DNA from: Rhizobium mayense | Lineage (GTDB): Bacteria; Pseudomonadota; Alphaproteobacteria; Rhizobiales; Rhizobiaceae | Length of the DNA: 64,000 nt | Assembly (NCBI RefSeq): GCF_030272705.1 | Contig: NZ_JARFYM010000001.1 | Coordinates: 186,001 to 250,000, forward strand | Direction: 5' to 3' | Notes under the pieces: generated by a model | The model's database searches: none | The model's input: the letters and a program-made list of their open reading frames with translations, nothing else | What the model was told of the DNA's origin: nothing | Translations under genes and position numbers: made by a program | Shown here: piece by piece, positions 22,603-31,570 of the stretch | Position numbering within the stretch: position 1 is the first letter of the stretch | Layout: every line of letters begins with the position of its first letter

Positions 22603-25600
22603 ATGAAAATTCTGATTTTGATCCTGAACGTCCTCGGCTTCTGGCTGATGGCGGATGCCGCGCATGCCGATCCGATCACCTTGGCGATCACAGCGATTTC
22701 AAACTTCCTCGGCTCGATCAGCATCGGCAAGCTGCTGCTGACAGTCGCTATCAATGTCGGCCTGTCGCTGGTCGAAAAGGCGCTGGCGAAGAAAGAGCAG
22801 CCGCAGCCGGCTGGCGCCAAACTTGAGATCAACATGGGCGATGATCACCCCATGTCGTTCATCATCGGCAGCTACGCCACCGCCGGCCGCCGCAAATATG
22901 CGGGCTCCTGGGGCGAAGACGGCAAGACGCCGAATGCCTATTTCACCGATGTCATCGAAGTCGGCAGCCTGCCCAATTATGCGGGCGAGCGCGGCCTCAC
23001 CAGCGTCTGGATCGATGATCAGCAGGTCGGCGTGCTCTGGGAAGAGCCGCATCCCGATGGGCGCGGCTTCCCGGTGCTGCAATATCGCGTGAATGGCAAG
23101 GACTATCTCTGGATCAAATTCCTCGACGGCACGCAGTCAGGCGCTGACGCATTTCTGACCGCGAAATTCGGCGCCAACCCTGATCGCCCGTGGAAGCCGA
23201 CGATGGTCGGCCTTGGCTGTCAGGTCGTCATTCTGACGGCGCGCTATAATACCAATCTCTTTTCCGGCATTCCCGCCGGCCTCTACCAGCCGCATCCGGT
23301 GCCGATCTACGATATCCGCAAGGATTCGTCTGTCGGCGGCAACGGCGCCCATCGCTGGAATAATCCTGCCACGTGGGAGCCGACGAGCAATCCAGCCACG
23401 ATGATCTACAATCTGGCGCGCGGCGTCTATTACGGTCAGGAGTGGGTCTATGGCGGCCAGAATATCGGCGCCTTCTGCCTGCCCTACGCAAACTGGATGG
23501 CGGCCGCAAACGCTTGCGACGCCGCTGTGGCGCTCGATGGCGGCGGCAGCGAACCAGCCTTCCGCGCCGGCTACGAAGTGCAATGCGATCAACAACCGCT
23601 CGATGTGGTCTCCGAACTCCTGAAGGCCTGCAACGGGCGCATGGCCGAAGTTGGCGGTATCTTCAAGGTGCTGATCAGCACCCCCGGCGGCGCTGTCTAT
23701 TCCTTCTCCGATGACGATATCGTCGCGACGGAGGAGCAGGATTTCCAGCCGTTTCCGTCGCTTTCCGACACCTACAACGCCATCGAGGCGACCTATCCGG
23801 AGCCCACCGAGAAGTGGGCGACAAAGGATGCGCCCGGCCGTTACAACGCCGATCTGGAAGCTCAGGACGGCAATCGCCGTCTTCCGGCGCAGATCCAGTT
23901 GCCGGCGGTCCCGTTTGCCAATCAGGTGCAGCGTGTCGGCCTGGCTATGATCCAGGATTACCGGCGCTTCCGCGTGCACCAGGTATCGCTGCCGCCGGAC
24001 GCCTATCCGCTGGAGCCGAACGATGTCGTTTCCTGGACGTCTGCGCGTAATGGCTATGACGAAAAGAAATTTCTTGTCGTCAAAGTCGAGCCACAGCCGA
24101 ATTTCCTCATCGTCGTCACGCTGAAGGAAGTCGATCCTTCCGACTACGACTGGCACAGCGGCTTGCAACTGCCCACCGCTACCGGCTGGATCGGCCCGAT
24201 CACGCCGCCGTCGCAGCCAATGGTCGGCTGGACCGTCGAGCCGGCAACCGTGAAAGACGCCGGCGGCATCGATCGTCGGCCGGCGATCAAGATCAGCTGC
24301 GCGCCAGATATGGACGATGTCGAGCGTGTGTGGGTGCAAGTCCGGCTAAAGGAGGCCGGCGATATCGTCTTCGACAGCGACAGCACTCGCTATGCTACGC
24401 CATTCTCCTGGGTGATTTCGGGGCAATGGACATTGTCGAACACCGACTACGAGGCGAGGGGTCGTTACATTCCCAAGTCCAACCGTGCCACGGATTGGTC
24501 GGCTTGGCTTGCGGTCAAGACGCCGAATGTTCTGATCCAATCGGGCGACGTGCTCGATGGTGCCATCATCGCCTCCAAGATCGCCGATGCCGCCGTAACC
24601 GCCGAAAAGATCATGGATGAGGCGGTAAGCAATCTGAAGCTGGCCGACGAGGCTGTCTCGACCGCGAAGATACAAGTTGCCGCCGTGACCGCTGATGTGC
24701 TGGCAAGCGGTGCCGTGATCTCCACGAAGCTCGCCGATGGTGCGGTGACCGCGGCGAAGCTTGCCCAGGGCGCGGTGGATGCAACCAGCCTCGCGAGCAA
24801 CATCAAGGCAGTCGAAGTCGTTTCCGCCCTCCCGACCACGGGCAGCGTTGAAGGGCGGCAGGTTTTTCTAACGACCGATGGCAAGCTCTATCGCTATCAT
24901 GATGGCGCCTGGACCTCCGCCGTTCCGTCCGCCGACATCACCGGCCAGCTCATATCATCGCAGATCGCCAACGCGGCCATCACCGATCAGCAGCTCGCTG
25001 CGCTTGCGGTCGATGCCAGCAAGCTCGCCGACAATGCGATCACGACGGCGAAAATTGCTAACAATGCCATCTCGACCCCGAAACTGCAGGCGAACAGCGT
25101 CGTTGCAGCCAACATCGCAGCCAATGCGATCACCGCCGACAAGCTGGTTCTCGGCGACCTTACGAACCGCGTTGAAAACCCGAACTTCGGAGAGGGCGAT
25201 ATAAGCTGGACGAAGACGACTGGCATTACCATCGTGAACGATCCGTCAAACGCCTATACCGGCAATTGGCATATGAACATCGGCGTAGGCGCGACTGGCC
25301 TCGCATCCAGAAATCTCAATATTTTTCCCGTCCTTCCCGGCGAGCAGTATTTCCTACAGGTGTTTGCAAAGGCGGTAGGGGCACCCAACAATCCCCTCAC
25401 GGTGCGTATGCGCTTTCTGCTGGCAGACAAGTCAACGCTCGTCAGCGCGCCAACTGTCGGGAACTACACCTCTGCCGACACATCTTATATTGAGAGGAAC
25501 GCGGTTGTCACCGTTCCGGCCACTGCTGTATATGCATGGATCGACGTGACCGTGGCAGCCGGGATTATCACCACTGGTGGCTATGATGTTGGCTTCGTTT

Positions 25601-27681
25601 CTTGCCAGCGCCGCAACACCGGCAATCTGATTGTCGACGGGACAATTACCGCCACCAAGATTGCGGCAGGGGCTGTGACAGCAGGGGCGCTTGCTGCAAA
25701 TGCCGTGACGGCGGGAACAATCGCGGCCGGTGCGGTGTCTGCCTCGCAGATCGCAGCAGATGCCGTGACCGCAGACAAGATCGCTTCCAACGCCGTCACG
25801 ACGGACGCGCTTGCCGTTGGCTCTGGAAAGAACCTGCTGCAGAACGCAGGCTTTACCATGGGTATGGATTGCTGGGCCACTTTCCACAGCGGCACAATTC
25901 CCAATCAAACGTTCCGCATCCGTGCTGTCACAGAAACATGGTCAGGGCCGAACTGTCCGACCTTGATGTTGTGGCAGAACGGCCCCAATACAGGAAACAA
26001 CTACTACAACGACATTCGCTGGGCGCGGCCCGATCTCCCAGCGCTGGCGGGCGACCTCAAATATGGCATGCCCTGTGCGCCCGGCGACTGGTTCGAGGTA
26101 TCCGCCTATGTCGCCGCCCATCGCTGCCTAACCGAACTGCGGTTGGAGTGGATCGGCGCTGACGGTGACGCAATCAGCTTTTCTGCGCCCAGTCAGAACA
26201 ACGCTATCGCGGGCAGTTCGACGAATCCCGACCTCTGGACACGTCTCCGATGCGTTGGTGCCGCTCCCGCCAATGCGGTTGCTGTGGCAATTCATCTCCG
26301 CAAATGGGAGACGAACACCGGCTCAACCGATAGCTATATGTTCATCAACAAGCCGATGCTGTGCCGCTGCCCGCCGAACGCGACGGAGGCCACACCTTGG
26401 AGCGATGGCGGCGTGGTGGTGATCACCAATGGCGGCATCGTCGCCGATGCAATCACGGCCGACAAGATTGCGACCAATGCAGTGACCGCAGACGCGATCG
26501 CCGCCAATGCGGTCACCGCCGGCAAGATCGCAGTCGGTGCGGTGACCGCTACTACGATTGCAGCCGCCACCATCACTGGCGACAAACTCGCCGCCAATAC
26601 CATCGGTGCATCACAGATCGCGGCCGACGCAATCACCGCCAAGCAGCTCGTGCTGACGGACTTCTCCAATATGGCCGACAACGGCTGGCAGACAGGCACA
26701 CTCGACGGCTGGACGCTGAATTATAATCAGGCCTTCTATCTCGACACCGTTAGCGGCGATGCCTCCGGCTGGGTCTATCAGTCCATTGGGCGGGAACAGG
26801 CCGCATCCAGTTGGATCATGTGCACGGCTGGCGAGATCTATGCCTTCGATGTTTGGGTTTACAACACCGACTCCTCTCGGGCAGCCATCATCGGCAGGCT
26901 GCTCACCCCGGCCGGTGGCTACGCTTATCCGCAAGCGGCGTTCACCGACCTCAAGAACCAATGGGTGCGCCTGCAGGGCAGGATAACCGTTCCCTCCGGC
27001 TACAATCGTATCTGCATGGACCTGTTCACCGACAGGACGGCCGGGTCGGGCACATCGACCTATTGGTCAAAGCCGGTCATGCGTCGCGCTGTCTCGGCCG
27101 AGCTGATCGTCGACGGTGCCGTGACCGCCAACAAGATCTCGGTCAACAGCCTGGACGCCATCACCGCTAGCCTCGGCGCCGTCAACATCAGTTCGGCCGT
27201 CATCGGCTCGCTGCAGGTGGGGACGTCTAATATTTCTGGCGGAGCGACTTCGGCGATGGGCGTTGGCCGCGTTGCCGGGACACAAACGATCGGTGCTGGT
27301 GGGACTGTCAATCTGGTGAGCTGTGTTGTCAATGTCGCCGGTGACGGTCGGGTGCTGATCGATGCCATGACCATCGGTCAGTACAACCAGAATGGCAATT
27401 CGCAGAACGCGCAGCCGATCGGCTGCAACATCTTCCGTGACGGGGTCGCGATCTTTTCGCAGGTCTATTATCTCGGGATCGTAAAGACCGACGTTTTCAC
27501 AACGGGCGGCAGCAACGGCAGCACCACGCAGACGTCCTACACGGCCGGACTGGTCGCCGTTTCAGGCCTTTACGACGCTCCCGGCCCAGGCAACCACACC
27601 TACATCCTGCAGATATTCTGCCCGCAAAGCACGGTCGGATGGAATGAAAGCAACATCACGGCTACGGCCTTCAAGAGGTAA
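22603..27681 (+). CDS. Giant tail-tip/fibre protein with decapeptide stalks
   Basis: 1692 residues from the ATG at 22603 (GAGGT ahead). The frame is open 438 bases further upstream, but that part is the shadow of the preceding gene. Residues 1-60 are hydrophobic and signal-like, as in gpJ-type tip proteins. Residues about 75-600 form the conserved hub (GDDHPMSFIIGSYATAGRRK, then WIDDQQVGVLW). A fibronectin-like part follows. From residue 652 on, blocks of a ten-residue repeat (consensus NAVTADKIAA) at about 24556-24795, 24955-25160, 25630-25815, 26435-26655 and 27112-27160 alternate with insert domains. Three of these look like carbohydrate-binding jelly rolls (NPNFGEGDISW; LLQNAGFTMGMDCW; DNGWQTGTLDGW). 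The last 150 residues form the tip, probably the receptor binder. Confidence 0.9.
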   Translation: MKILILILNVLGFWLMADAAHADPITLAITAISNFLGSISIGKLLLTVAINVGLSLVEKALAKKEQPQPAGAKLEINMGDDHPMSFIIGSYATAGRRKYAGSWGEDGKTPNAYFTDVIEVGSLPNYAGERGLTSVWIDDQQVGVLWEEPHPDGRGFPVLQYRVNGKDYLWIKFLDGTQSGADAFLTAKFGANPDRPWKPTMVGLGCQVVILTARYNTNLFSGIPAGLYQPHPVPIYDIRKDSSVGGNGAHRWNNPATWEPTSNPATMIYNLARGVYYGQEWVYGGQNIGAFCLPYANWMAAANACDAAVALDGGGSEPAFRAGYEVQCDQQPLDVVSELLKACNGRMAEVGGIFKVLISTPGGAVYSFSDDDIVATEEQDFQPFPSLSDTYNAIEATYPEPTEKWATKDAPGRYNADLEAQDGNRRLPAQIQLPAVPFANQVQRVGLAMIQDYRRFRVHQVSLPPDAYPLEPNDVVSWTSARNGYDEKKFLVVKVEPQPNFLIVVTLKEVDPSDYDWHSGLQLPTATGWIGPITPPSQPMVGWTVEPATVKDAGGIDRRPAIKISCAPDMDDVERVWVQVRLKEAGDIVFDSDSTRYATPFSWVISGQWTLSNTDYEARGRYIPKSNRATDWSAWLAVKTPNVLIQSGDVLDGAIIASKIADAAVTAEKIMDEAVSNLKLADEAVSTAKIQVAAVTADVLASGAVISTKLADGAVTAAKLAQGAVDATSLASNIKAVEVVSALPTTGSVEGRQVFLTTDGKLYRYHDGAWTSAVPSADITGQLISSQIANAAITDQQLAALAVDASKLADNAITTAKIANNAISTPKLQANSVVAANIAANAITADKLVLGDLTNRVENPNFGEGDISWTKTTGITIVNDPSNAYTGNWHMNIGVGATGLASRNLNIFPVLPGEQYFLQVFAKAVGAPNNPLTVRMRFLLADKSTLVSAPTVGNYTSADTSYIERNAVVTVPATAVYAWIDVTVAAGIITTGGYDVGFVSCQRRNTGNLIVDGTITATKIAAGAVTAGALAANAVTAGTIAAGAVSASQIAADAVTADKIASNAVTTDALAVGSGKNLLQNAGFTMGMDCWATFHSGTIPNQTFRIRAVTETWSGPNCPTLMLWQNGPNTGNNYYNDIRWARPDLPALAGDLKYGMPCAPGDWFEVSAYVAAHRCLTELRLEWIGADGDAISFSAPSQNNAIAGSSTNPDLWTRLRCVGAAPANAVAVAIHLRKWETNTGSTDSYMFINKPMLCRCPPNATEATPWSDGGVVVITNGGIVADAITADKIATNAVTADAIAANAVTAGKIAVGAVTATTIAAATITGDKLAANTIGASQIAADAITAKQLVLTDFSNMADNGWQTGTLDGWTLNYNQAFYLDTVSGDASGWVYQSIGREQAASSWIMCTAGEIYAFDVWVYNTDSSRAAIIGRLLTPAGGYAYPQAAFTDLKNQWVRLQGRITVPSGYNRICMDLFTDRTAGSGTSTYWSKPVMRRAVSAELIVDGAVTANKISVNSLDAITASLGAVNISSAVIGSLQVGTSNISGGATSAMGVGRVAGTQTIGAGGTVNLVSCVVNVAGDGRVLIDAMTIGQYNQNGNSQNAQPIGCNIFRDGVAIFSQVYYLGIVKTDVFTTGGSNGSTTQTSYTAGLVAVSGLYDAPGPGNHTYILQIFCPQSTVGWNESNITATAFKR

Positions 27682-27685
27682 CACC

Positions 27686-28114
27686 ATGAGCGAATACGAT
27701 CCGCTTGTGCACTACATCATCTGCGGGCCTGACGGGAAAATCAGGCAAAGCGGCGACTGTGCCCGCAGCATGTTGCCGGTCTACGCCGGCATCTATGGCG
27801 AGGGCTTTGCAGCCGTGGAAGTGCCGGCCGACCAATACGACCGCGACATTGACGTCCACTGCTATGTGTTCAATGCCATCATCACAGCGAAAGGAATTGC
27901 CGCCTCTGTGACGGCCTACACGATCAAGGCAGATGGCAATGACGCAGTCAGCTTTTCCGTCCCGGCCGGCACCTCGGTTATCCATAACGGCCAGATCGTC
28001 GCGCTAAGCGACGACGCCTTTTCCTTCACAACCGACGACGTTGGCGACTTCGAATTCTCTTTCATTGCGCCCGCCGCCTTCCGAGATTTCAAGGTGACCA
28101 TCCATGCGGTTTGA
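27686..28114 (+). CDS. Tail-fibre accessory protein, unknown
   Basis: A 142-residue soluble protein with an AGAGGTAAC ribosome site, beginning MSEYDPLVHYIICGPDGKIR. The beta-rich second half (SVPAGTSVIHNGQIVALSDD) resembles small tip or adhesin-associated proteins. It starts four bases after the large tip gene and overlaps the next gene by 11 bases, so it belongs to the same tip cassette. Confidence 0.65.
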   Translation: MSEYDPLVHYIICGPDGKIRQSGDCARSMLPVYAGIYGEGFAAVEVPADQYDRDIDVHCYVFNAIITAKGIAASVTAYTIKADGNDAVSFSVPAGTSVIHNGQIVALSDDAFSFTTDDVGDFEFSFIAPAAFRDFKVTIHAV

Positions 28115-28526
28115 TCTACGTGCCGACACCGAGCTTCTGCGGGTCCAAGTCAGGACCGAAATCGACTATCAGGTGGGCTGCGCACGCGCGTTGTTCGTGA
28201 CGCTCAGCCGAGGTCAGGAGGCCGTCTACTCGATTAAGCGGCAAGAAGCTTTGCTGATCGCGGCCGATCGACAGCAGGGCGTGAATGTGCCCGAAGACGA
28301 GACACCGCATGTCACGGCCGAAGCGGCTGACGATGGCGTTAGCCGGTTCGAAAAGGCCGTCGAAATCCTCACCCGCGATCGTCATTGGGCCAATGGCTCG
28401 GCGATGATCGAAAGCCTTCGGCGACGGGCGAAAGCAGCCCTTGCCACTGCCACCACGCCCTCCGAAATCCGCGCCGCCGCTGTCATCGACTGGCAGAACG
28501 TTGAAGACTACGCACGCACGCTTTGA
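28104..28526 (+). CDS. Tail-fibre assembly-like protein
   Basis: A 140-residue helical, charged protein (MRFDLRADTELLRVQVRTEI). Long helices (SRFEKAVEILTRDRHWANGS) and small size suggest a chaperone or linker for fibre assembly. It overlaps both neighbouring tip-cassette genes. The family is not firmly recognised; the function is inferred from place only. Confidence 0.55.
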   Translation: MRFDLRADTELLRVQVRTEIDYQVGCARALFVTLSRGQEAVYSIKRQEALLIAADRQQGVNVPEDETPHVTAEAADDGVSRFEKAVEILTRDRHWANGSAMIESLRRRAKAALATATTPSEIRAAAVIDWQNVEDYARTL

Positions 28527-28540
28527 AAGGAAAAGACCGC

Positions 28541-29194
28541 ATGTACCGCATAGACAGCATGTATGAACCGATGGTCGAGGCGCTGCTTGCGGCTCGTGCC
28601 GAGAACAAAGCCGATCGCCGGATGGCTTGCGCTGCCTTCTGGCTCGGCCGGCAGCAGATTTACAACGTTCCGGATTATTGGTTGGCGCTTGCCGCCAAGA
28701 TCACCAGCGGCCTGGATGCGGCCGACAAGCAAGCGGTGATGGACCAGCTCAATAAGCCGGAAACGGCTTTGGTCGATGCGGGCGGCGATTGGCCGGAAGT
28801 GCCGCCCAGCCTGACGGCGATCGTCGTCGGCTGGTCTCCCGATCCAGTGCCAGTCGATCTGCCGGCCTACGCGGCCGCCAAGCGCTATACGATCGAGACT
28901 GGCGGCATTACTGTCAACGGCATGTTGGTCATGACGGATCGGCAGAGCCAGGCGCTCATCGCCGGTGCTTATGCATACGTCCAGGCAAACCCGGCCGTCA
29001 CGGTGAATTTCAAGACAGCCAGCGGCTTTGTCGATTTGGCGTTGGCGCAGGTAAGCGCCGTGGCAAATGCGGTCGGCGCGCATGTGCAAGCAAGCTTTGC
29101 CGCAGAGGACGCGGTTGTCGAGGCCATTTCAGCAGGCTCAATCAAGAGCACGGCGGATATTGACGCCTTCGCTTGGCCGGCAGCCGCGGCATAA
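28541..29194 (+). CDS. DUF4376 tail-fibre protein
   Basis: A 217-residue protein. The ATG at 28541 follows AAAGGAAAAG; an earlier ATG six codons upstream is less well placed. The C-terminal half matches DUF4376 (MLVMTDRQSQALIAGAYAYV near residue 121, then ending STADIDAFAWP), a domain found in tail-fibre and fibre-assembly proteins of many phages. The N-terminal half contains ACAAFWLGRQQ-like helix (MACAAFWLGRQQIYNVPDYW). It closes the tip cassette. Confidence 0.75.
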   Translation: MYRIDSMYEPMVEALLAARAENKADRRMACAAFWLGRQQIYNVPDYWLALAAKITSGLDAADKQAVMDQLNKPETALVDAGGDWPEVPPSLTAIVVGWSPDPVPVDLPAYAAAKRYTIETGGITVNGMLVMTDRQSQALIAGAYAYVQANPAVTVNFKTASGFVDLALAQVSAVANAVGAHVQASFAAEDAVVEAISAGSIKSTADIDAFAWPAAAA

Positions 29195-29207
29195 GAGGAA
29201 CAGCTTG

Positions 29208-29396
29208 GTGTCCGCCCTCTCGAATTCGCTCAAAAAGCAGAATGAGTTTCTGCAAGGTGAAATCGAACGTGTTGCCAATGTGGTCGACGATCTCGCCGAA
29301 CAGCTCGCACAGGCGCGAGTGCAGCCGGAGGCAAAACAGGAAGCCCTAGTCGCACCTGAATACTCAGCAATGCGGCCTGCCGATAGGCAACGATGA
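29208..29396 (+). CDS. Small coiled-coil protein
   Basis: A 62-residue frame starting GTG at 29208 (or TTG at 29205) behind AGAGGAA, 13 bases after the DUF4376 gene. SNSLKKQNEFLQGEIERVAN and then VVDDLAEQLAQARVQ form a clean heptad pattern over about 35 residues. The coding-like composition and ribosome site support it; a role in fibre trimerisation or lysis timing cannot be told apart. Confidence 0.45.
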   Translation: MSALSNSLKKQNEFLQGEIERVANVVDDLAEQLAQARVQPEAKQEALVAPEYSAMRPADRQR

Positions 29397-29584
29397 TCTC
29401 GCTGGGCGGTGAAGCCGTATAGAGCCCACTCTGCGACTTTGCAAAGACCGCCCATTTGCGAGGGAAAAAACGAGCGTAAAAGTTTCAATCCTTCCATGAA
29501 GAAAATTGGGATTGCTTATATCAGGGAATATCCGGGCGATATTCACGACTTCGACCCCAAATTAACATCAGCCAAAGGATCATT

Positions 29585-30217
29585 ATGGATCGCGCGGAAT
29601 TCTTTGTGGCGGTGCGTACGCCATTGTTCGGCGGGCGCTTATCGCAAAATCAGGTGAACGGCATCGAGGCCATTCTCGATGCCTGGGAGGCGAGCCCGTT
29701 CGATGCACGCTGGCTCTCCTACATGCTGGCGACGGCTTATCACGAAAGCGATAATACGATGTGTGCCATCATCGAAAATCTCAATTACTCGGCCGTCGGC
29801 CTCAAAACGACATTTCCGAAATGCTTCACGGCGGCGCAAGCGGCGATATATGCCCGTCAGCCACAGCGCATCGCGAATCGCGCCTATGCTAACCGCATGG
29901 GAAATGGAGACGAGGCGAGTGGGGATGGCTGGCGCTACCGTGGGCGAGGTCTGGTGCAGATCACCGGCCACGACAACTATACAAAATACGGTATCGCTGA
30001 TGACCCCGATCAAGCTCTCGATCCGGCCAAGGCTGTCGAGATTCTGCTCGACGGCATGATTAACGGCAGGTTCACCGGCAAAAGGCTGACCGACTACTTC
30101 AGCGCGACCGTGACCGACTGGGCCGGCGCTCGCAAAATCATCAATGGCACTGATCGAGCAGCGGACATTGCCGGCTATGCCAAATCCTTCGCCGCGGCGA
30201 TCGAAGCGGCGCGTTAA
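29585..30217 (+). CDS. Endolysin, glycoside hydrolase family 19-like
   Basis: A 210-residue muramidase/chitinase-fold enzyme (MDRAEFFVAVRTPLFGGRLS). The catalytic Glu is probably Glu54 in LATAYHESDN, and GDGWRYRGRGLVQITGHDNY near residue 117 is the family signature for substrate binding. GH19-type phage lysins cleave the sugar backbone of peptidoglycan at the end of the lytic cycle. There is no signal peptide, so it should need a holin, and two small membrane proteins are encoded just downstream. The ribosome site is AAAGGA. Confidence 0.9.
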   Translation: MDRAEFFVAVRTPLFGGRLSQNQVNGIEAILDAWEASPFDARWLSYMLATAYHESDNTMCAIIENLNYSAVGLKTTFPKCFTAAQAAIYARQPQRIANRAYANRMGNGDEASGDGWRYRGRGLVQITGHDNYTKYGIADDPDQALDPAKAVEILLDGMINGRFTGKRLTDYFSATVTDWAGARKIINGTDRAADIAGYAKSFAAAIEAAR

Positions 30218-30276
30218 TCGGCGCCGCCAGACGCGGCGGCCCGATACAATCATTTTCCCTTATAAAGGATTATTAC

Positions 30277-30594
30277 ATGCGCGCTTTGCTCCTTGCAGCA
30301 ATGGCGGGGTTTGCTTTGTCCGGTTGTCAGACGGCATCGCTTAATACGTCGATCCGGCAAAATCTCCCGAAGGCTTGCCAAACATTGGAAACGGCGCATG
30401 CCGCTTTCATGTCCATCGCCGTGCTTGGTACAGTCAAGCAATCGGCCATCGACAAAGAAGCCGCGGCTTACTTCGGCGTGCGAAGCCTTTGCGCTGATCC
30501 GGAGCGGGAAACTGCTGCGGATGTCCTGGCAAAGGTGGCGCGGGCCTATGCCACAATCGATGCTGCTCTTAATGCCGCCCGGCAGGCACCATAA
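30277..30594 (+). CDS. Small lysis-region lipoprotein
   Basis: A 105-residue predicted lipoprotein: MRALLLAAMAGFALSGCQTA has a lipobox (ALSGC, Cys17), followed by a helical domain with two more Cys (KACQTLET, LCADPERE). It lies between endolysin and holin-like genes, so a spanin-like outer-membrane part is possible. However, Rz1-type spanins are usually shorter and Pro-rich, so the assignment is open. Ribosome site AAAGGA. Confidence 0.7.
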   Translation: MRALLLAAMAGFALSGCQTASLNTSIRQNLPKACQTLETAHAAFMSIAVLGTVKQSAIDKEAAAYFGVRSLCADPERETAADVLAKVARAYATIDAALNAARQAP

Positions 30595-30620
30595 ATTTCA
30601 TGTCTTCAAAAGGATATTTT

Positions 30621-30872
30621 ATGTTGAATACCAATGCTCTGCACAATGCGTTGAACATATTGATCACCTTCTCGGCTCTGCTGGTGGCCATTCTCCTGGC
30701 AATGGGTTGCACGCAGCTTGGTGATAGCACACTGGAATGTTCGCAATCCTCCCTCAATCCAAGCTACACGGCCTGTGTCGTCGCTGCTCTCGGCGCACTC
30801 AAGATCGTGGTCAATATTACCCGCGACGGGCTCTCCGGGTTGGTGAAGCCCCAGCCGCCAGTCGTCAAATGA
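30621..30872 (+). CDS. Small membrane protein, holin-like
   Basis: An 83-residue protein with an AAAAGGA ribosome site. Residues about 10-30 (NILITFSALLVAILLAMGCT) form one clear membrane span, and a weaker one lies near 53-66 (ACVVAALGALKIVV). The C-terminus is basic. Size and place after the endolysin fit a class II holin or antiholin, but no family is recognised. Confidence 0.6.
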   Translation: MLNTNALHNALNILITFSALLVAILLAMGCTQLGDSTLECSQSSLNPSYTACVVAALGALKIVVNITRDGLSGLVKPQPPVVK

Positions 30873-30944
30873 AAGCGCCTTCCCCCGCATTCCAGCCGAG
30901 CGGAGGTCGTAGATTTTAATCTCAGGAGTTTGTTGAGGCAGGTC

Positions 30945-31274
30945 ATGACAGTGAACGAATTTCTCGATGCGCTAGGCATCAAGGTTGGTGTTGTCATCGC
31001 TGGCCTCTCAGGCGGCATTTTGCGCGGCCTATCCCGTCGTCGGTATACCACCAGGGAAATCGTCGCATCGCCCATTTGCGGGGCTTTGGCGGCGGCTTAT
31101 CTGACGGAGCCGGCGCTTTACTATCTGCGCGCGGTCAACTGGCCGTTGCCGCAAAAAGATGTTGCTGCAATGAACGCCACGGCCTTCGTGGTCGGTGTTT
31201 GCGCCATGTGGATCGCCGACCTGATTTTCGATTCGATTTCGCGGTGGATTAGAGGCGGTAGGGCTGCGCCCTGA
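30945..31274 (+). CDS. Membrane protein, holin-like, last prophage gene
   Basis: A 109-residue protein starting at the ATG at 30945 behind GAGGCAGG. It has hydrophobic stretches at about 13-28 (KVGVVIAGLSGGILRG), 41-60 (PICGALAAAYLTEPALYYL) and 78-96 (TAFVVGVCAMWIADLIFDSI), with basic loops. This three-span pattern and the lysis-cassette position suggest a class I-type holin. The terminator at 31365 follows 90 bases on and appears to end the prophage transcript. Confidence 0.65.
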   Translation: MTVNEFLDALGIKVGVVIAGLSGGILRGLSRRRYTTREIVASPICGALAAAYLTEPALYYLRAVNWPLPQKDVAAMNATAFVVGVCAMWIADLIFDSISRWIRGGRAAP

Positions 31275-31364
31275 ATAGCGTCGGCACATACCGTGTTGTC
31301 GCAACTTTTTCGACCGCCCTAATGATTTGCCGGTTTCACCGTATGCCGGCAATTTTCCGATCTC

Positions 31365-31395
31365 GCCCTCTCCTTAACGGGAGAGGGCTTTTTTT
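31365..31395 (+). terminator. Strong rho-independent terminator closing the prophage operon
   Basis: GCCCTCTCC (31365-31373) pairs perfectly with GGAGAGGGC (31380-31388) across a six-base loop, followed by seven T. It lies between the last holin-like gene and the nitronate monooxygenase gene. Confidence 0.88.
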
Positions 31396-31570
31396 GCGTT
31401 TAGAGGTTTTGCCATTGTCCCGGACAACGTTTTTTTGCTGCAGCATATTGACCGGACCGCGACGTTTCGACCGGCAGACGCAATGACTTTCGTCTGAACT
31501 AATCATTATCGCCGCCGTCGTTTGGCTGGTAATAGTGATTGGGGGGCATCAAAGATGAAAGGCGCTTGCG

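Noticed and set aside
24556..26655. Regular 30-base repeats, considered as a CRISPR-like array
   Set aside because: The units are in-frame, degenerate at the DNA level, and encode a decapeptide repeat within one long coding frame. There are no constant repeats with unique spacers.
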